Source: an uncultured Synergistales bacterium (GTDB taxonomy: Bacteria > Synergistota > Synergistia > Synergistales > Aminobacteriaceae). Taken from it: a stretch of DNA of 14,218 nt. The position numbers and the translations under genes are program-made. The DNA lies in the NCBI GenBank assembly GCA_905233515.1, contig CAJOEQ010000004.1, forward strand, positions 1-14,218. Reading direction: 5' to 3'. Below, piece after piece: positions 1 to 8,100 of the stretch. The first letter of the stretch is position 1; every line of letters starts with the position of its first letter. A model generated the notes under the pieces. It searched no databases, had not been told where the DNA came from, and saw only the letters and a program-made list of their open reading frames with translations.

Positions 1-321
1 GGCTCAACGGTCGGAGGAAATCCGGCAATTTGTGCGGGAGCTTGTAATATTTTATCGCGCATAGATGAGAATTTATTGCAGGAAGTAACAAGAAAAGGGG
101 GAATTTTGCGGGAAATTTTATCAGATTTTAACCCGACTGGTATAGGCTTAATGCTGGGAGTCAAACCGTCAAGACCTTCACGAGATGCCGCGCAGGAATG
201 TATAAATAACGGCGTATTATGTACTACTGCAAAGGATAAATTACGCTTATTACCGCCTATAAATATACCTGAAAATTTGTTAGTGAAAGCCGCAAAAGTT
301 ATCGCACAAGCATGTAAATAA
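1..321 (+). CDS. argD: Acetylornithine/DAP-pathway aminotransferase, C-terminal fragment
   Basis: The reading frame is open from base 1, so this is the last 106 residues of a gene that starts outside the window. The order of motifs matches the C-terminal part of class III PLP aminotransferases of the ArgD type: GSTVGGNP at the fragment start (usually GSTFGGNP), GIGLMLGV near the middle, a CTTAKDKLRLLPP strand, then a closing helix. These enzymes transfer the amino group between glutamate and N-acetylornithine in arginine synthesis; some also serve as the succinyl-DAP aminotransferase in lysine synthesis. The active-site lysine lies upstream and cannot be seen. A convergent dapF is the nearest neighbour but is not in the same operon. 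The family is fairly sure; the choice between ArgD and DapC activity is not decidable from this fragment. Confidence 0.85.
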   Translation, partial: GSTVGGNPAICAGACNILSRIDENLLQEVTRKGGILREILSDFNPTGIGLMLGVKPSRPSRDAAQECINNGVLCTTAKDKLRLLPPINIPENLLVKAAKVIAQACK

Positions 322-330
322 ATTATTTCT

Positions 331-375
331 CAGAGTCGGAGGTGGGAATCTCTGACTCTGTTATAATTTTTTCTT
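331..375 (+). terminator. Intrinsic terminator after the aminotransferase
   Basis: CAGAGTCGGAG (331-341) pairs with CTCTGACTCTG (350-360): 11 base pairs including one G-T, with an 8-nt loop. TTATAATTTTTTCTT follows. The hairpin lies between two convergent genes and may also slow transcription coming from dapF, although the minus-strand T tract is weaker. Confidence 0.75.
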
Positions 376-409
376 GCTTCTTATCTAGTTTGAACAAGTT
401 AAAATGCTG

Positions 410-1246
410 TTAATTTGCATTATTATATTCACCTGAGAAGACTTCAACCGCAGGACCGGTCATTATGCATTTATCATCGGGACAAATTTTTATCTGTAAA
501 TTTCCGCCTCTTAAGTGAACTAATACATCAGAGTCTAATTTACCAGCTTTAAAGCCAGCAAACGCCGCCGCAGTCGCACCCGTCCCACATGCAAGAGTCT
601 CACCGCTCCCACGTTCGTAGACTCTCATATTTATTTCTTTGCGTGAAAGAATCTCTATAAATTCAGAATTCACACGGCGCGGAAATCTTGAATGTTTCTC
701 AAAATAATCGCCTTCTACAGCAAATTTTGAATCAGGCCACTTGAAAATTTCTATTAATTCGGGGTTGTCTTCAATGAAATATACTGCGTGTTCTGTTCCC
801 GTGTAAGAGCCTATAAATTTTAATTTCATGTCATGAACTATAATATTTTCCGGAATTTCGCTCGTGATTTTCGCGACTCCCATGTCAACACTTGCGCGCG
901 TAACTTGGCCGTTTTCGACAAATAAATCAATTTCTTTCACGCCCGCCGGAGTATCTATAAAAGTTTTACGCTTTTCATGCGAAATTATGCCGTGATCATA
1001 AATAAATTTTGCTGTGCACCTGATACCATTTCCGCACATTGTACCGGCTGAACCGTCAGAATTATATAACTGCATAAAAGCATCGGCCTTGTCTGAAGGT
1101 TGAATCAAAATAAGCCCGTCGCTTCCTACTCCGAAATGCCTATCAGAAATTTTTATAGCTAATTCTTCAGGATTTATAACTTTTTCGCGAAAACAATCAA
1201 CGTAAATATAATCATTCCCGCAGCCATGCATCTTTGTAAATTTCAT
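410..1246 (-). CDS. dapF: Diaminopimelate epimerase
   Basis: Converts LL-diaminopimelate to meso-diaminopimelate, the precursor of lysine and of the peptidoglycan cross-link. It is a cytoplasmic, PLP-independent enzyme using two cysteines as acid and base. The 278-residue length is normal for the family. The N-terminal HGCGND motif is at residues 7-12, GSDGLILI at 41-48, the first catalytic cysteine is Cys71 in GTMCGNGIRC, and the second is Cys220 in GETLACGTGA. The ATG directly follows the stop codon of the upstream GGDEF-EAL gene (TAAATG, no spacer). Its Shine-Dalgarno AAAGGAG lies inside the end of that gene, 10 nt before the ATG, so translation is probably coupled. It is the last gene of the minus-strand operon starting at 2950. 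Confidence 0.97.
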   Translation of the reverse strand: MKFTKMHGCGNDYIYVDCFREKVINPEELAIKISDRHFGVGSDGLILIQPSDKADAFMQLYNSDGSAGTMCGNGIRCTAKFIYDHGIISHEKRKTFIDTPAGVKEIDLFVENGQVTRASVDMGVAKITSEIPENIIVHDMKLKFIGSYTGTEHAVYFIEDNPELIEIFKWPDSKFAVEGDYFEKHSRFPRRVNSEFIEILSRKEINMRVYERGSGETLACGTGATAAAFAGFKAGKLDSDVLVHLRGGNLQIKICPDDKCIMTGPAVEVFSGEYNNAN

Positions 1247-2500
1247 TTATTGCGCGCTCCTTTCAAGTTTAAAAATTTCGTCCAGCGTCATGGGTTTGCC
1301 GAAATAATACCCCTGCGCCATGTCAAAGCCTATTGATGTCAAATATTCTAATTGTTCGGAAGTCTCGACTCCTTCAGCAAGTGCCTTCATTCCCATTAAA
1401 CGAGCCATTGAAAGACTCGAACTGATAATATATTTTGCCTTGTCGGATTTATTTATGTCAAAACCGTTCAAGAATTCCATATCAAATTTTACTGTGTCAA
1501 AATTATAGTCTTTAAGCACATTAAGTGAAGAATACCCAGTGCCGAAATCATCCATCCAAATTTCATGGCCTGACGCTCTAAATTTTTCAATGCCGAGATT
1601 TAATAATGCCGTGTCGTCTTCGTTCGCACTCTCAGTGATTTCGATTCTAATCATTTCGGGCGGGATGTTGCAGGACGCTAAAATTTTTTCGGTCTCGATA
1701 TATATATCACAGAGTTCAAAATCAAGCCGCGATAAATTTATAGAGACCGGCAATACTTTCAAGCCCGAGTCATGCCTAACTTGATAGTCCCTGCATACTT
1801 GCTTTAATGAGTGAATGTCAATTTTTTGAATCTCTCTATATTGTTCTAAAGTCGGTATAAAGTCAGACGGCGCAATAAAACCGTGTTCGGGACTGTTCCA
1901 GCGCGCTAATGCCTCAACCTCGCAGATTCTACCGCTTGAGAGATTCACAATTGGCTGATAAAGAGTCTTGATATATCCATTATTAATTGCATAATCAAGA
2001 TTATCTAATATATATTGCTGTAAAGCTAATTCTTTGCTCATTCCCTCGTGAAACATGCAGGAGCTTACACTATGATTTTTGCGTATACTGTCGCATGCTA
2101 ATTTTGCGCGGTCGCAGGATATTCTCACGTCTTCATTTTTTGCGCCAGTCAACGGGAGATAAATTCCGGCTCTGAGTCTCAACGTAATATTTTGATGTAT
2201 TGCGTAAATATAGCCTTGAATATTTTCTATATTAGTCTCTGCAGTCGTCCAGTCAGTTAATATAACAAAATTATCATCATTGAAGCGCGCTATTAAATCA
2301 TTCGGAAATATCACAGCTAGGGCGTTTGCAATTTCTTGCAGCAATTTATCACCGTGATTAAAACCGAATCGGCTGTTAAACATTTTGAAATTGTCTAGAT
2401 TCAGCCAGACAAAGGCCGCCCCTTTTTTGCCTGAGTTTATTATGTCAGCGGCCTGCTTGTGAAATTCGCTGCGAGTCAAAAGATTTGTTAATGAATCCAT
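1247..2500 (-). CDS. Degenerate GGDEF plus intact EAL domain protein (c-di-GMP phosphodiesterase)
   Basis: 417 residues. An N-terminal GGDEF-type domain begins directly at residue 2 (DSLTNLLTR) and runs to about 150; an EAL domain covers about 160-410. The cyclase signature is degenerate: where RxGGDEF is expected the protein has RFNDDNF (residues 72-78), so it should not make c-di-GMP. The EAL domain keeps the expected catalytic and metal residues: EAL at 196-198, Asn255 in INLS, Glu287 and Glu290 in EITE, Asp317-Asp318 in DDFGTGYSSL, Lys338, and EGVE at 376-379. It is therefore predicted to hydrolyse c-di-GMP, with the first domain perhaps a GTP sensor. There is no signal peptide, membrane segment or sensory domain, so it is likely cytosolic. 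The start is 6 nt after the PPC gene and has no clear Shine-Dalgarno, which suggests coupling. Whether the domain is enzymatically active is inferred from residues only. Confidence 0.92.
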   Translation of the reverse strand: MDSLTNLLTRSEFHKQAADIINSGKKGAAFVWLNLDNFKMFNSRFGFNHGDKLLQEIANALAVIFPNDLIARFNDDNFVILTDWTTAETNIENIQGYIYAIHQNITLRLRAGIYLPLTGAKNEDVRISCDRAKLACDSIRKNHSVSSCMFHEGMSKELALQQYILDNLDYAINNGYIKTLYQPIVNLSSGRICEVEALARWNSPEHGFIAPSDFIPTLEQYREIQKIDIHSLKQVCRDYQVRHDSGLKVLPVSINLSRLDFELCDIYIETEKILASCNIPPEMIRIEITESANEDDTALLNLGIEKFRASGHEIWMDDFGTGYSSLNVLKDYNFDTVKFDMEFLNGFDINKSDKAKYIISSSLSMARLMGMKALAEGVETSEQLEYLTSIGFDMAQGYYFGKPMTLDEIFKLERSAQ

Positions 2501-2506
2501 AAATTA

Positions 2507-2950
2507 TTAATCAAGAAATTCAAATAAATTTAAGCCGATCTCTTCATTAAATTTGCGCTCGACGACGTAATTATTAGAATTACCCTCAGAAATATCATCT
2601 ATAATCATTTCACAAGTGGCACTAACTACAGCACGAGATAAATGACCGCCGAAAACTTGACCGTCTTTATTTGCCGCGCTCATGTGAATATGTGAATAAA
2701 TTTCGCCGTCTTTTGTCGTAATAGTTCCCCAGAGACTCACAATTTCAGCAGGGCAATTGAATTTATTTGAGTGATATTTTTTAGTGTTTATGTCAAATAG
2801 TCCGACTTCAAAATCATTAACTGCACCGAGTGCCTTTACTTCAGCGAGTGTGATTCTTTCTTTCACGCAAAAATCTTGAAGAGTTTTAATAATTTCTTCT
2901 CCCCTGTCAATTCTCACAAAAAATTTATTGCCAAATCGCCTGAACTGCAT
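2507..2950 (-). CDS. PPC (DUF296) domain protein
   Basis: 147 residues, a single PPC/DUF296 domain as in free-standing bacterial and archaeal members. The family signature is visible: ALGAVNDFEVGLFD at about 40-53, WGTITTKDGEIYSHIHMS at 74-91, and GGHL at 101-104. The three histidines His87, His89 and His103 correspond to the metal-binding trio known in bacterial members. In plants the domain is fused to AT-hooks and binds DNA; here no AT-hook is present. The bacterial function is not established and I do not assign one. It is the first gene of the operon with the GGDEF-EAL gene and dapF. A Shine-Dalgarno AAGGA lies about 10 nt before the ATG, and a TATAAT-like promoter lies just upstream. 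Confidence 0.88.
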   Translation of the reverse strand: MQFRRFGNKFFVRIDRGEEIIKTLQDFCVKERITLAEVKALGAVNDFEVGLFDINTKKYHSNKFNCPAEIVSLWGTITTKDGEIYSHIHMSAANKDGQVFGGHLSRAVVSATCEMIIDDISEGNSNNYVVERKFNEEIGLNLFEFLD

Positions 2951-2984
2951 AATAAATCATTCCTTCACTAAATTATTTATACAC

Positions 2985-2990
2985 ATTATA
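2985..2990 (-). promoter_or_regulatory. Candidate -10 element of the PPC-EAL-dapF operon
   Basis: The minus strand reads CTGTTATATAATG, containing TATAAT (or TGn-TATATA as an extended -10). It lies about 35 nt before the ATG at 2950. No good -35 hexamer is seen at the right distance, and that place is taken by the terminator of the upstream pilin-like gene. Confidence 0.4.
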
Positions 2991-2999
2991 TAACAGCGC

Positions 3000-3036
3000 A
3001 AAAATAAACACCCTCTCTAATTTGCTAGAAAGGGTG
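3000..3036 (-). terminator. Intrinsic terminator after the degenerate pilin gene
   Basis: On the minus strand CACCCTTTCT pairs with AGAGAGGGTG (10 bp, one G-T) around an 8-nt loop, followed by TTTATTTTTG. It begins about 25 nt after the stop codon of the gene at 3061-3528. The stem and T tract are almost the same as in the terminator at 3600-3635. Confidence 0.85.
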
Positions 3037-3060
3037 CTGATTCACAAAATTTTTTATTAA

Positions 3061-3528
3061 TTACATGACTTTGAGCCATACAACGCTGTCTCCCATGCCT
3101 GACTCGGGGTGATTATCTGAAAATTTAAGCCCTAGAGTATTCGCTCTTGCTTTGAGTTTATTCTTGATAGCTCCCTCGTTATCAGCAAATTTATAACCGA
3201 CAAAATATGAATTTTCTGCGTCATAAATTCCATAACAGCCCGCACTAAGAAACTCGCCCGACGAAATTTTTTCACTGTTGATATATTTATCGAGACTTAA
3301 AATATTATTAATTCTTCTATCATCTATATTATTCATATATTGCTCAAATGCTACAGTCTTAAGAGTCCTGAGATTATTTGCTATCTTTGATGCCTTAGTA
3401 GAATTCATTGACTCATTACTTGAAAATATCATTATAAATGCTAAAATACTAATCGAAATCATAACAATCAATATTTCTATAAAAATAAATACTCTTCGTG
3501 AATATTTTTCTTTATTCGCTTTCTTCAT
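3061..3528 (-). CDS. Degenerate type IV pilin-like protein without the prepilin glycine
   Basis: 155 residues. It is a paralogue of the two prepilins next to it, but the class III signal is damaged. Where they read RKGFTLVELL it reads RRVFIFIEIL (residues 11-20), so the glycine before the cleavage site is Val13, while the +5 glutamate (Glu18) and the hydrophobic helix (about 14-33) remain. The downstream region still aligns: TKASKIANNLRTLKT, YFVGYKFADNE, and KARANTLGLKF followed by VVWLKVM at the C-terminus. The ATG has a perfect AGGAGG 12 nt upstream (3541-3546), a slightly long spacing. Terminators flank the gene on both sides, so it may be its own transcription unit; no clear promoter was found. 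It may stay in the membrane unprocessed, act as a minor or regulatory pilin, or be decaying. The intact frame argues against a recent pseudogene. Confidence 0.75.
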   Translation of the reverse strand: MKKANKEKYSRRVFIFIEILIVMISISILAFIMIFSSNESMNSTKASKIANNLRTLKTVAFEQYMNNIDDRRINNILSLDKYINSEKISSGEFLSAGCYGIYDAENSYFVGYKFADNEGAIKNKLKARANTLGLKFSDNHPESGMGDSVVWLKVM

Positions 3529-3599
3529 AGTGTAATAATGCCTCCTAAAATTTTTTAATATTACTGCCTTGTCTCTAACAATATCGGATTCATTTTCTC

Positions 3600-3635
3600 A
3601 AAAATAAACACCCTCTCTATTTAACAGAAAGGGTG
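3600..3635 (-). terminator. Intrinsic terminator after the two-prepilin operon
   Basis: On the minus strand CACCCTTTCT pairs with AGAGAGGGTG around a 7-nt loop, followed by TTTATTTTTG. It starts about 30 nt after the stop codon of the gene at 3665-4306. The stretch 3599-3619 is identical to 2999-3019, exactly 600 bp away. Confidence 0.85.
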
Positions 3636-3664
3636 CTGATAAAGTTAAAATCTAACAGCAAAAT

Positions 3665-4306
3665 TTACTCGTAATTAGTCGTTACTTGATAATCTCCGAA
3701 TACTTTCATCCAAACAATTTTATCGCCAGTAGCTTTGCCGCTGCCAGAACTAGTATAGTTGTTAGGGGTATTGCTGGAAAAAACTAATCCGAGAGATTTT
3801 GCCCGCCCGTAAAGTTTTTCTTTTACTGAATCCTCATTGGCAGCAAACTTATAACCTACGAACCAGCTTGTTCTGTTTTCGCCTTTATTGCTGCCTGCAT
3901 TACTGCCTCCATCACAGACACCGTAACCGCCCTCTTTGATTGGATCTGTGCCGCTATTACCATCGTTGAAACTCCATGAGCTCTCATTATTCAAATATTT
4001 TTTCATGCTCGATTTTAAATTGTTATTCTTCTTACAAATGAGATCTTGAAGGTTTTCATAAGTATTAGTCGTAGTATTAAGTCTCACTTTACCATCCGGG
4101 CCGACTAAATCTTGATGATCCACGTACCAAGCTGTTACTGCTGTCTTGAGGTTTCGCAAGTCAGATATAATTTTAGCAGCTCTTGCCGAACTCATTGCCT
4201 CAGTACTTGAGAGCATCATCATAGCTGAAAGAATCCCTATCACTACAATGACAATTAAAAGCTCCACTAAAGTGAATCCCTTGCGCGAGTATTTTTCTTT
4301 CTTCAT
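3665..4306 (-). CDS. Type IV pilin-like protein (prepilin-type N-terminus)
   Basis: 213 residues from the ATG at 4306, chosen because AGGAGAA (4316-4322) lies 9 nt upstream; a GTG at 4327 is in frame but lies upstream of that ribosome site. The class III signal is perfect: MKKEKYSRKG then FTLVELLIVIVVIGIL, with cleavage expected after Gly10, Phe11 becoming the methylated first residue, and Glu15 as the +5 glutamate. A hydrophobic helix covers about 11-31. The rest is a pilin-like globular domain with glycine/asparagine-rich loops, then WFVGYKFAANE, GRAKSLGL and IVWMKVFG, shared with the neighbouring genes. It is expected to be processed by a prepilin peptidase and assembled by a type IV pilus or type II secretion-like machine, which is not in this window. 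It lies 47 nt after the preceding prepilin gene with no terminator between, so they are probably cotranscribed. Major pilin or pseudopilin cannot be decided. Confidence 0.88.
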   Translation of the reverse strand: MKKEKYSRKGFTLVELLIVIVVIGILSAMMMLSSTEAMSSARAAKIISDLRNLKTAVTAWYVDHQDLVGPDGKVRLNTTTNTYENLQDLICKKNNNLKSSMKKYLNNESSWSFNDGNSGTDPIKEGGYGVCDGGSNAGSNKGENRTSWFVGYKFAANEDSVKEKLYGRAKSLGLVFSSNTPNNYTSSGSGKATGDKIVWMKVFGDYQVTTNYE

Positions 4307-4353
4307 AAGATGAGCTTCTCCTGTCACTAATTATTATATTGTTTACGATACTC

Positions 4354-4944
4354 TTAGCTTTCAGGTGTACCGAGAACTAACAGCCAAACCGCATTTTTAC
4401 CGTCAGCAGTAGTAGTTAGGTTGCCAGCGTCTTTAGTACCAAATTTTAACCCAAGAGTTTTAGCCCTGCCTGCAAGTTTCTCTCTAACGTTATTTCTTTC
4501 ACCTGCTGTAAATACATAGCCTACATACCAGACTCTTCTACTACCAGTAGCACTGTTATCAGAATTATCAACCGCTCTTATTACATATTCACCACTTCCA
4601 TCATTAGAATTACCCTTCAAAGTGATAGATCCTTCATTGTTAAAATATTTGAGGATATTAGCCTGATTATCACCAGTTCCAATTACATCATGAATTTGTT
4701 TATTAGCGTTTGTGCCTATGGTTACTTTCAAATCCGGTGAAACCCAGTCAGTGTGGTCTGCGTACCAAGCAAGAGTCGCCGTCTTGATATTTCGTAAATT
4801 GCTTGCTATATTTGAAGCCTTCGCCGAGCTCATTGCCTCAGTACTGGATAACATCATCATAGCCGACAAAATGCCAATTACCACGATGACGATAAGCAGT
4901 TCGACCAACGTGAAACCCTTGCGCGCATAAATTCTTTTCTTCAT
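4354..4944 (-). CDS. Type IV pilin-like protein (prepilin-type N-terminus)
   Basis: 196 residues from the ATG at 4944. This start gives the short basic leader MKKRIYARKG and has AGGAG (4953-4957) 8 nt upstream; an in-frame start at 4992 would add an unlikely 16-residue extension. Cleavage is expected after Gly10, with Phe11 at +1 and Glu15 at +5; the helix is about 11-31. Residues 10-41 are identical to those of the next gene. The C-terminal part has WYVGYVFTAGE, GRAKTLGLKF and AVWLLVLG, the same pattern as in its two paralogues. It is the first gene of the prepilin group and follows a candidate promoter at 5032-5060. It is presumably the better expressed member, but that is inference. Confidence 0.88.
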   Translation of the reverse strand: MKKRIYARKGFTLVELLIVIVVIGILSAMMMLSSTEAMSSAKASNIASNLRNIKTATLAWYADHTDWVSPDLKVTIGTNANKQIHDVIGTGDNQANILKYFNNEGSITLKGNSNDGSGEYVIRAVDNSDNSATGSRRVWYVGYVFTAGERNNVREKLAGRAKTLGLKFGTKDAGNLTTTADGKNAVWLLVLGTPES

Positions 4945-5031
4945 TGTAAGATCTCCTTTTCTTCCCTTATAAATATATAAATCATTACACATAAAAATTT
5001 TTTATGCATAAGTCATATATGTTATATCGGG

Positions 5032-5060
5032 ATAATAAAATATAAAATTTACATTTACAA
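5032..5060 (-). promoter_or_regulatory. Candidate sigma70 promoter for the prepilin operon
   Basis: On the minus strand TTGTAA (5055-5060) and TATTAT (5032-5037) are separated by 17 nt. This would give a leader of about 80 nt before the ATG at 4944. The region is very AT-rich, so a chance match is possible. Confidence 0.4.
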
Positions 5061-5081
5061 CGAGGAGATTTTATCATACAG

Positions 5082-5111
5082 AAAAAATCGGGCATTCACT
5101 AGAACACCCGA
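5082..5111 (-). terminator. Intrinsic terminator after PFOR
   Basis: On the minus strand TCGGGTGTTC pairs with GAATGCCCGA (10 bp with two G-T pairs) around a TAGT tetraloop, followed by TTTTTT. It lies about 43 nt after the PFOR stop codon and separates it from the prepilin operon. Confidence 0.85.
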
Positions 5112-5153
5112 CTGTAAACTACGATTTATTACTGATAAAATTTGTCAGATTTA

Positions 5154-8100
5154 TTATTTTGCCTCAACAGGCTGCGCGCCTATTTCCGCGAGTGTCTTGT
5201 AAGTCTCGTAACGTTCTCTTGCTTCTGCCGCGTTCTTGTCAAATAATTCGTCAGCAATATCAGGGAAGCCCCTCTTTAATGACGAGTATCTGACTTCACC
5301 GAGCAAGAATTCTTTATACTGGGCAATAAATGCGTCCTTATCATCAAATAACTTCGGTGCTTTGCTGTCAAGGGTGAAGGGATTCTTGCCTACAACATCA
5401 GGATTATATCTGTACAAATGCCAGTAACCTTTTTCGACTGCGAGCTTTGTACGCTCCTGAGTTTTGCCCATACCTGCGCGGATTCCGTGATTGATACAAG
5501 GTGCATAGGCGATAATTAATGACGGGCCTTTGTGCGCTTCGGCTTCCTTGAGAGCTTTGATTAATTGATTCTTATCTGCTCCCATTCCGACTTGAGCAAC
5601 GTAAACAGTGCCGTAAGTCATTGCCATGCGTCCAAGATCCTTTTTGCGGGTTCTCTTGCCGCTTGCTGCAAATTGAGCGATTGCCGCTGTAGGTGTTGAC
5701 TTTGAAGACTGGCCGCCGGTGTTCGAATAAACTTCTGTATCTAATACAAGAACGTTGACATCTTCACCGCTTCCGAGTACGTGATCTAATCCGCCGTAGC
5801 CAATATCATAGCCCCAGCCGTCTCCGCCGATGATCCAGACAGATTTTTTCACGAGATAATCACGATATTCAACGAGTGTGCAAATTTCTTTCTGTGCGTC
5901 TTCGCTGAAATCACAGAGAGATTTTCCGCACTCACAGCACCCGCAGCAAACTTTATCGAGCATTTCGTCAACTTTTGCCGCCGCCGCAACACTTGCTTCG
6001 CCGTCCTCGTGAACGTCAAGCCAGCCCTGTAAAATTGCCTTCATTTCTTCGGGAACATCCATAGCGATTAAATTTTTCGCCGCTGTTGTCAAGTAATTGA
6101 CCATGACATTAAGAGATAATTTCATGCCCATGCCGTATTCTGCCGCGTCCTCAAATAATGAGTTACCCCATGCAGGGCCGTGTCCGTTAGCGTCGACTGT
6201 GTAAGGCATTGAAGGAGCAGAGCCGCCCCAAATTGATGAACAGCCTGTTGCATTTGCTACGATCATTCTTGAGCCAAATAACTGGGTGATTAATTTCGCA
6301 TATGGAGTTTCACCGCAGCCCGCACATGCACCGCTGAATTCAAATAATGGCCTCTGGAACTGTGAGCCCTGTACTGTGAATTTATCGCCAGCATCGGCCT
6401 TGTCAGCAACTTCTTCAAATGCAAATGTCCAATTAGGAATCTCTGCACTCTGAGTAGCTGTAGGCTTCATTTCGAGAGCTTTAACCGGGCAAATATCCGC
6501 GCAATTTCCGCAGCCTAAGCAGTCAAGTACATCAACCTGCATTTTATATTTATATCCTGCTGCTTTGAGTTTAGGTGCTTTGATTTCGACAGCTCCAAAA
6601 TTCTCCGGCATGATTGCCTGCTCTTCTGCATTGAGTAAGAACGGACGAATCGCCGCGTGAGGACATACCATTGAGCATTGATTACACTGTATACATTTTG
6701 CGCCGTTCCATTCAGGGACATTGACAGCGACTCCGCGTTTCTCGTATTTGCTTGTGCCTGCTGGGAAGTGGCCATCTTCGTAACCGTCAACAAATGCGCT
6801 CGCAGGAAGTGTATTTCCTTTCTGTGCATTAATCGTGTCGACTTGATAGCTAATGAATTCGGGAATCTCTGAAGGAAGGCCGGGTCTCTTGTGAGCTTTC
6901 TCTTCGGCTGTCTTCCATGATTCGGGGACTGTGATTTCAACTAAGCCCGCGAGTCCTGCGTCAACTGCTGAATAATTTTTCTGTACAACGTCTTCACCCT
7001 TTGCGCCGTATGAATGTACAATAGCCTCTTTCATGAATTTAACAGCGTCATCAATCGGAATAACGTTCGCAAGTTTAAAGAAAGCTGACTGCATTATTGT
7101 ATTCGTTCTGCTTCCGAGTCCGAGTTTCTGAGCCTCGTCAACAGCGTTAATGATATAGAATTTGCAGCCGAGATTTGCAAGTTTTCTCTTAAGTGATGCC
7201 GGTAAATGCTCCTCAAGTGCTTCAAGAGTCATCCACTGTGTATTAAGTAAGAAAGTGCCGCCCTCTTTCATGCCCTGAAGTAAATCATACTGATTCACAT
7301 ATTCCTGTTTATGGCATGCGATAAAATCTGCGTGGTCAATTAAATAAGTAGACTTAATCGGGGATTTGCCGAATCTTAAATGCGACATTGTGATACCGCC
7401 GGACTTCTTTGAGTCATAATCAAAATAGCCCTGTGCGTACATATCAGTGTGATCGCCGATAATTTTAATGCTGTTCTTGTTAGCTCCGACTGTTCCGTCA
7501 CTGCCGAGTCCCCAGAATTTACAGCAGACTGTACCTTCTGCGGCGGCGTTAATGTGTTCAGTGGGAATTAATGAAGAGTCATTAACATCGTCGATAATTC
7601 CAAGTGTGAAATTATTTCGAGGCTCAAAGAGTTTCAAGTTATCAAAGCATGCTTTCAAGTCGCTGGGTGTAGTATCTTTTGAGCCGAGTCCATAACGTCC
7701 ACCGACAATTATAGGAGCTTTGCAATTTCCTGCGAAAAGTGAGCAGACATCTTCATATAATGGGCCTCCGAGTGCGCCGACTTCTTTAACTCTATCAAGT
7801 ACTGCGATTGCTTTAACAGTTGCAGGAAGAGCCCTAAAGAAATATTTCGGTGAGAATGGGCGGTATAAATGAACTTCAATGACTCCGACTTTTTCGCCGC
7901 GTGCGTTGAGATAATCTACAGTCTCTTCAATTGCCTGACAGACTGAACCCATTGCGATAATTACTCTTTCAGCGTCAGGAGCTCCGTAATAATTGAACGG
8001 GTGATATTCACGTCCGCAAATTCCGCAAATATCATTCATGTAACCTGCTACGATGTCAGGTACTGCGTCGATAAACGGCTGTGATGCTTCTTTTGCTTGG

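Noticed and set aside
3278..3535. Hydrophobic plus-strand frame opposite the degenerate pilin
   Set aside because: Its hydrophobic look comes from the complement of the pilin helix codons; no Shine-Dalgarno or promoter precedes it.
3000..3640. CRISPR or transposon ends suggested by the 600-bp spaced repeats
   Set aside because: Only two copies exist, each is a hairpin with a T tract at the end of a gene, and no transposase or spacer structure is present.
6515..6940. A 141-codon minus-strand frame inside the PFOR gene
   Set aside because: It is in another frame of a gene with unmistakable ferredoxin motifs, has no ribosome site, and its translation has no family features.
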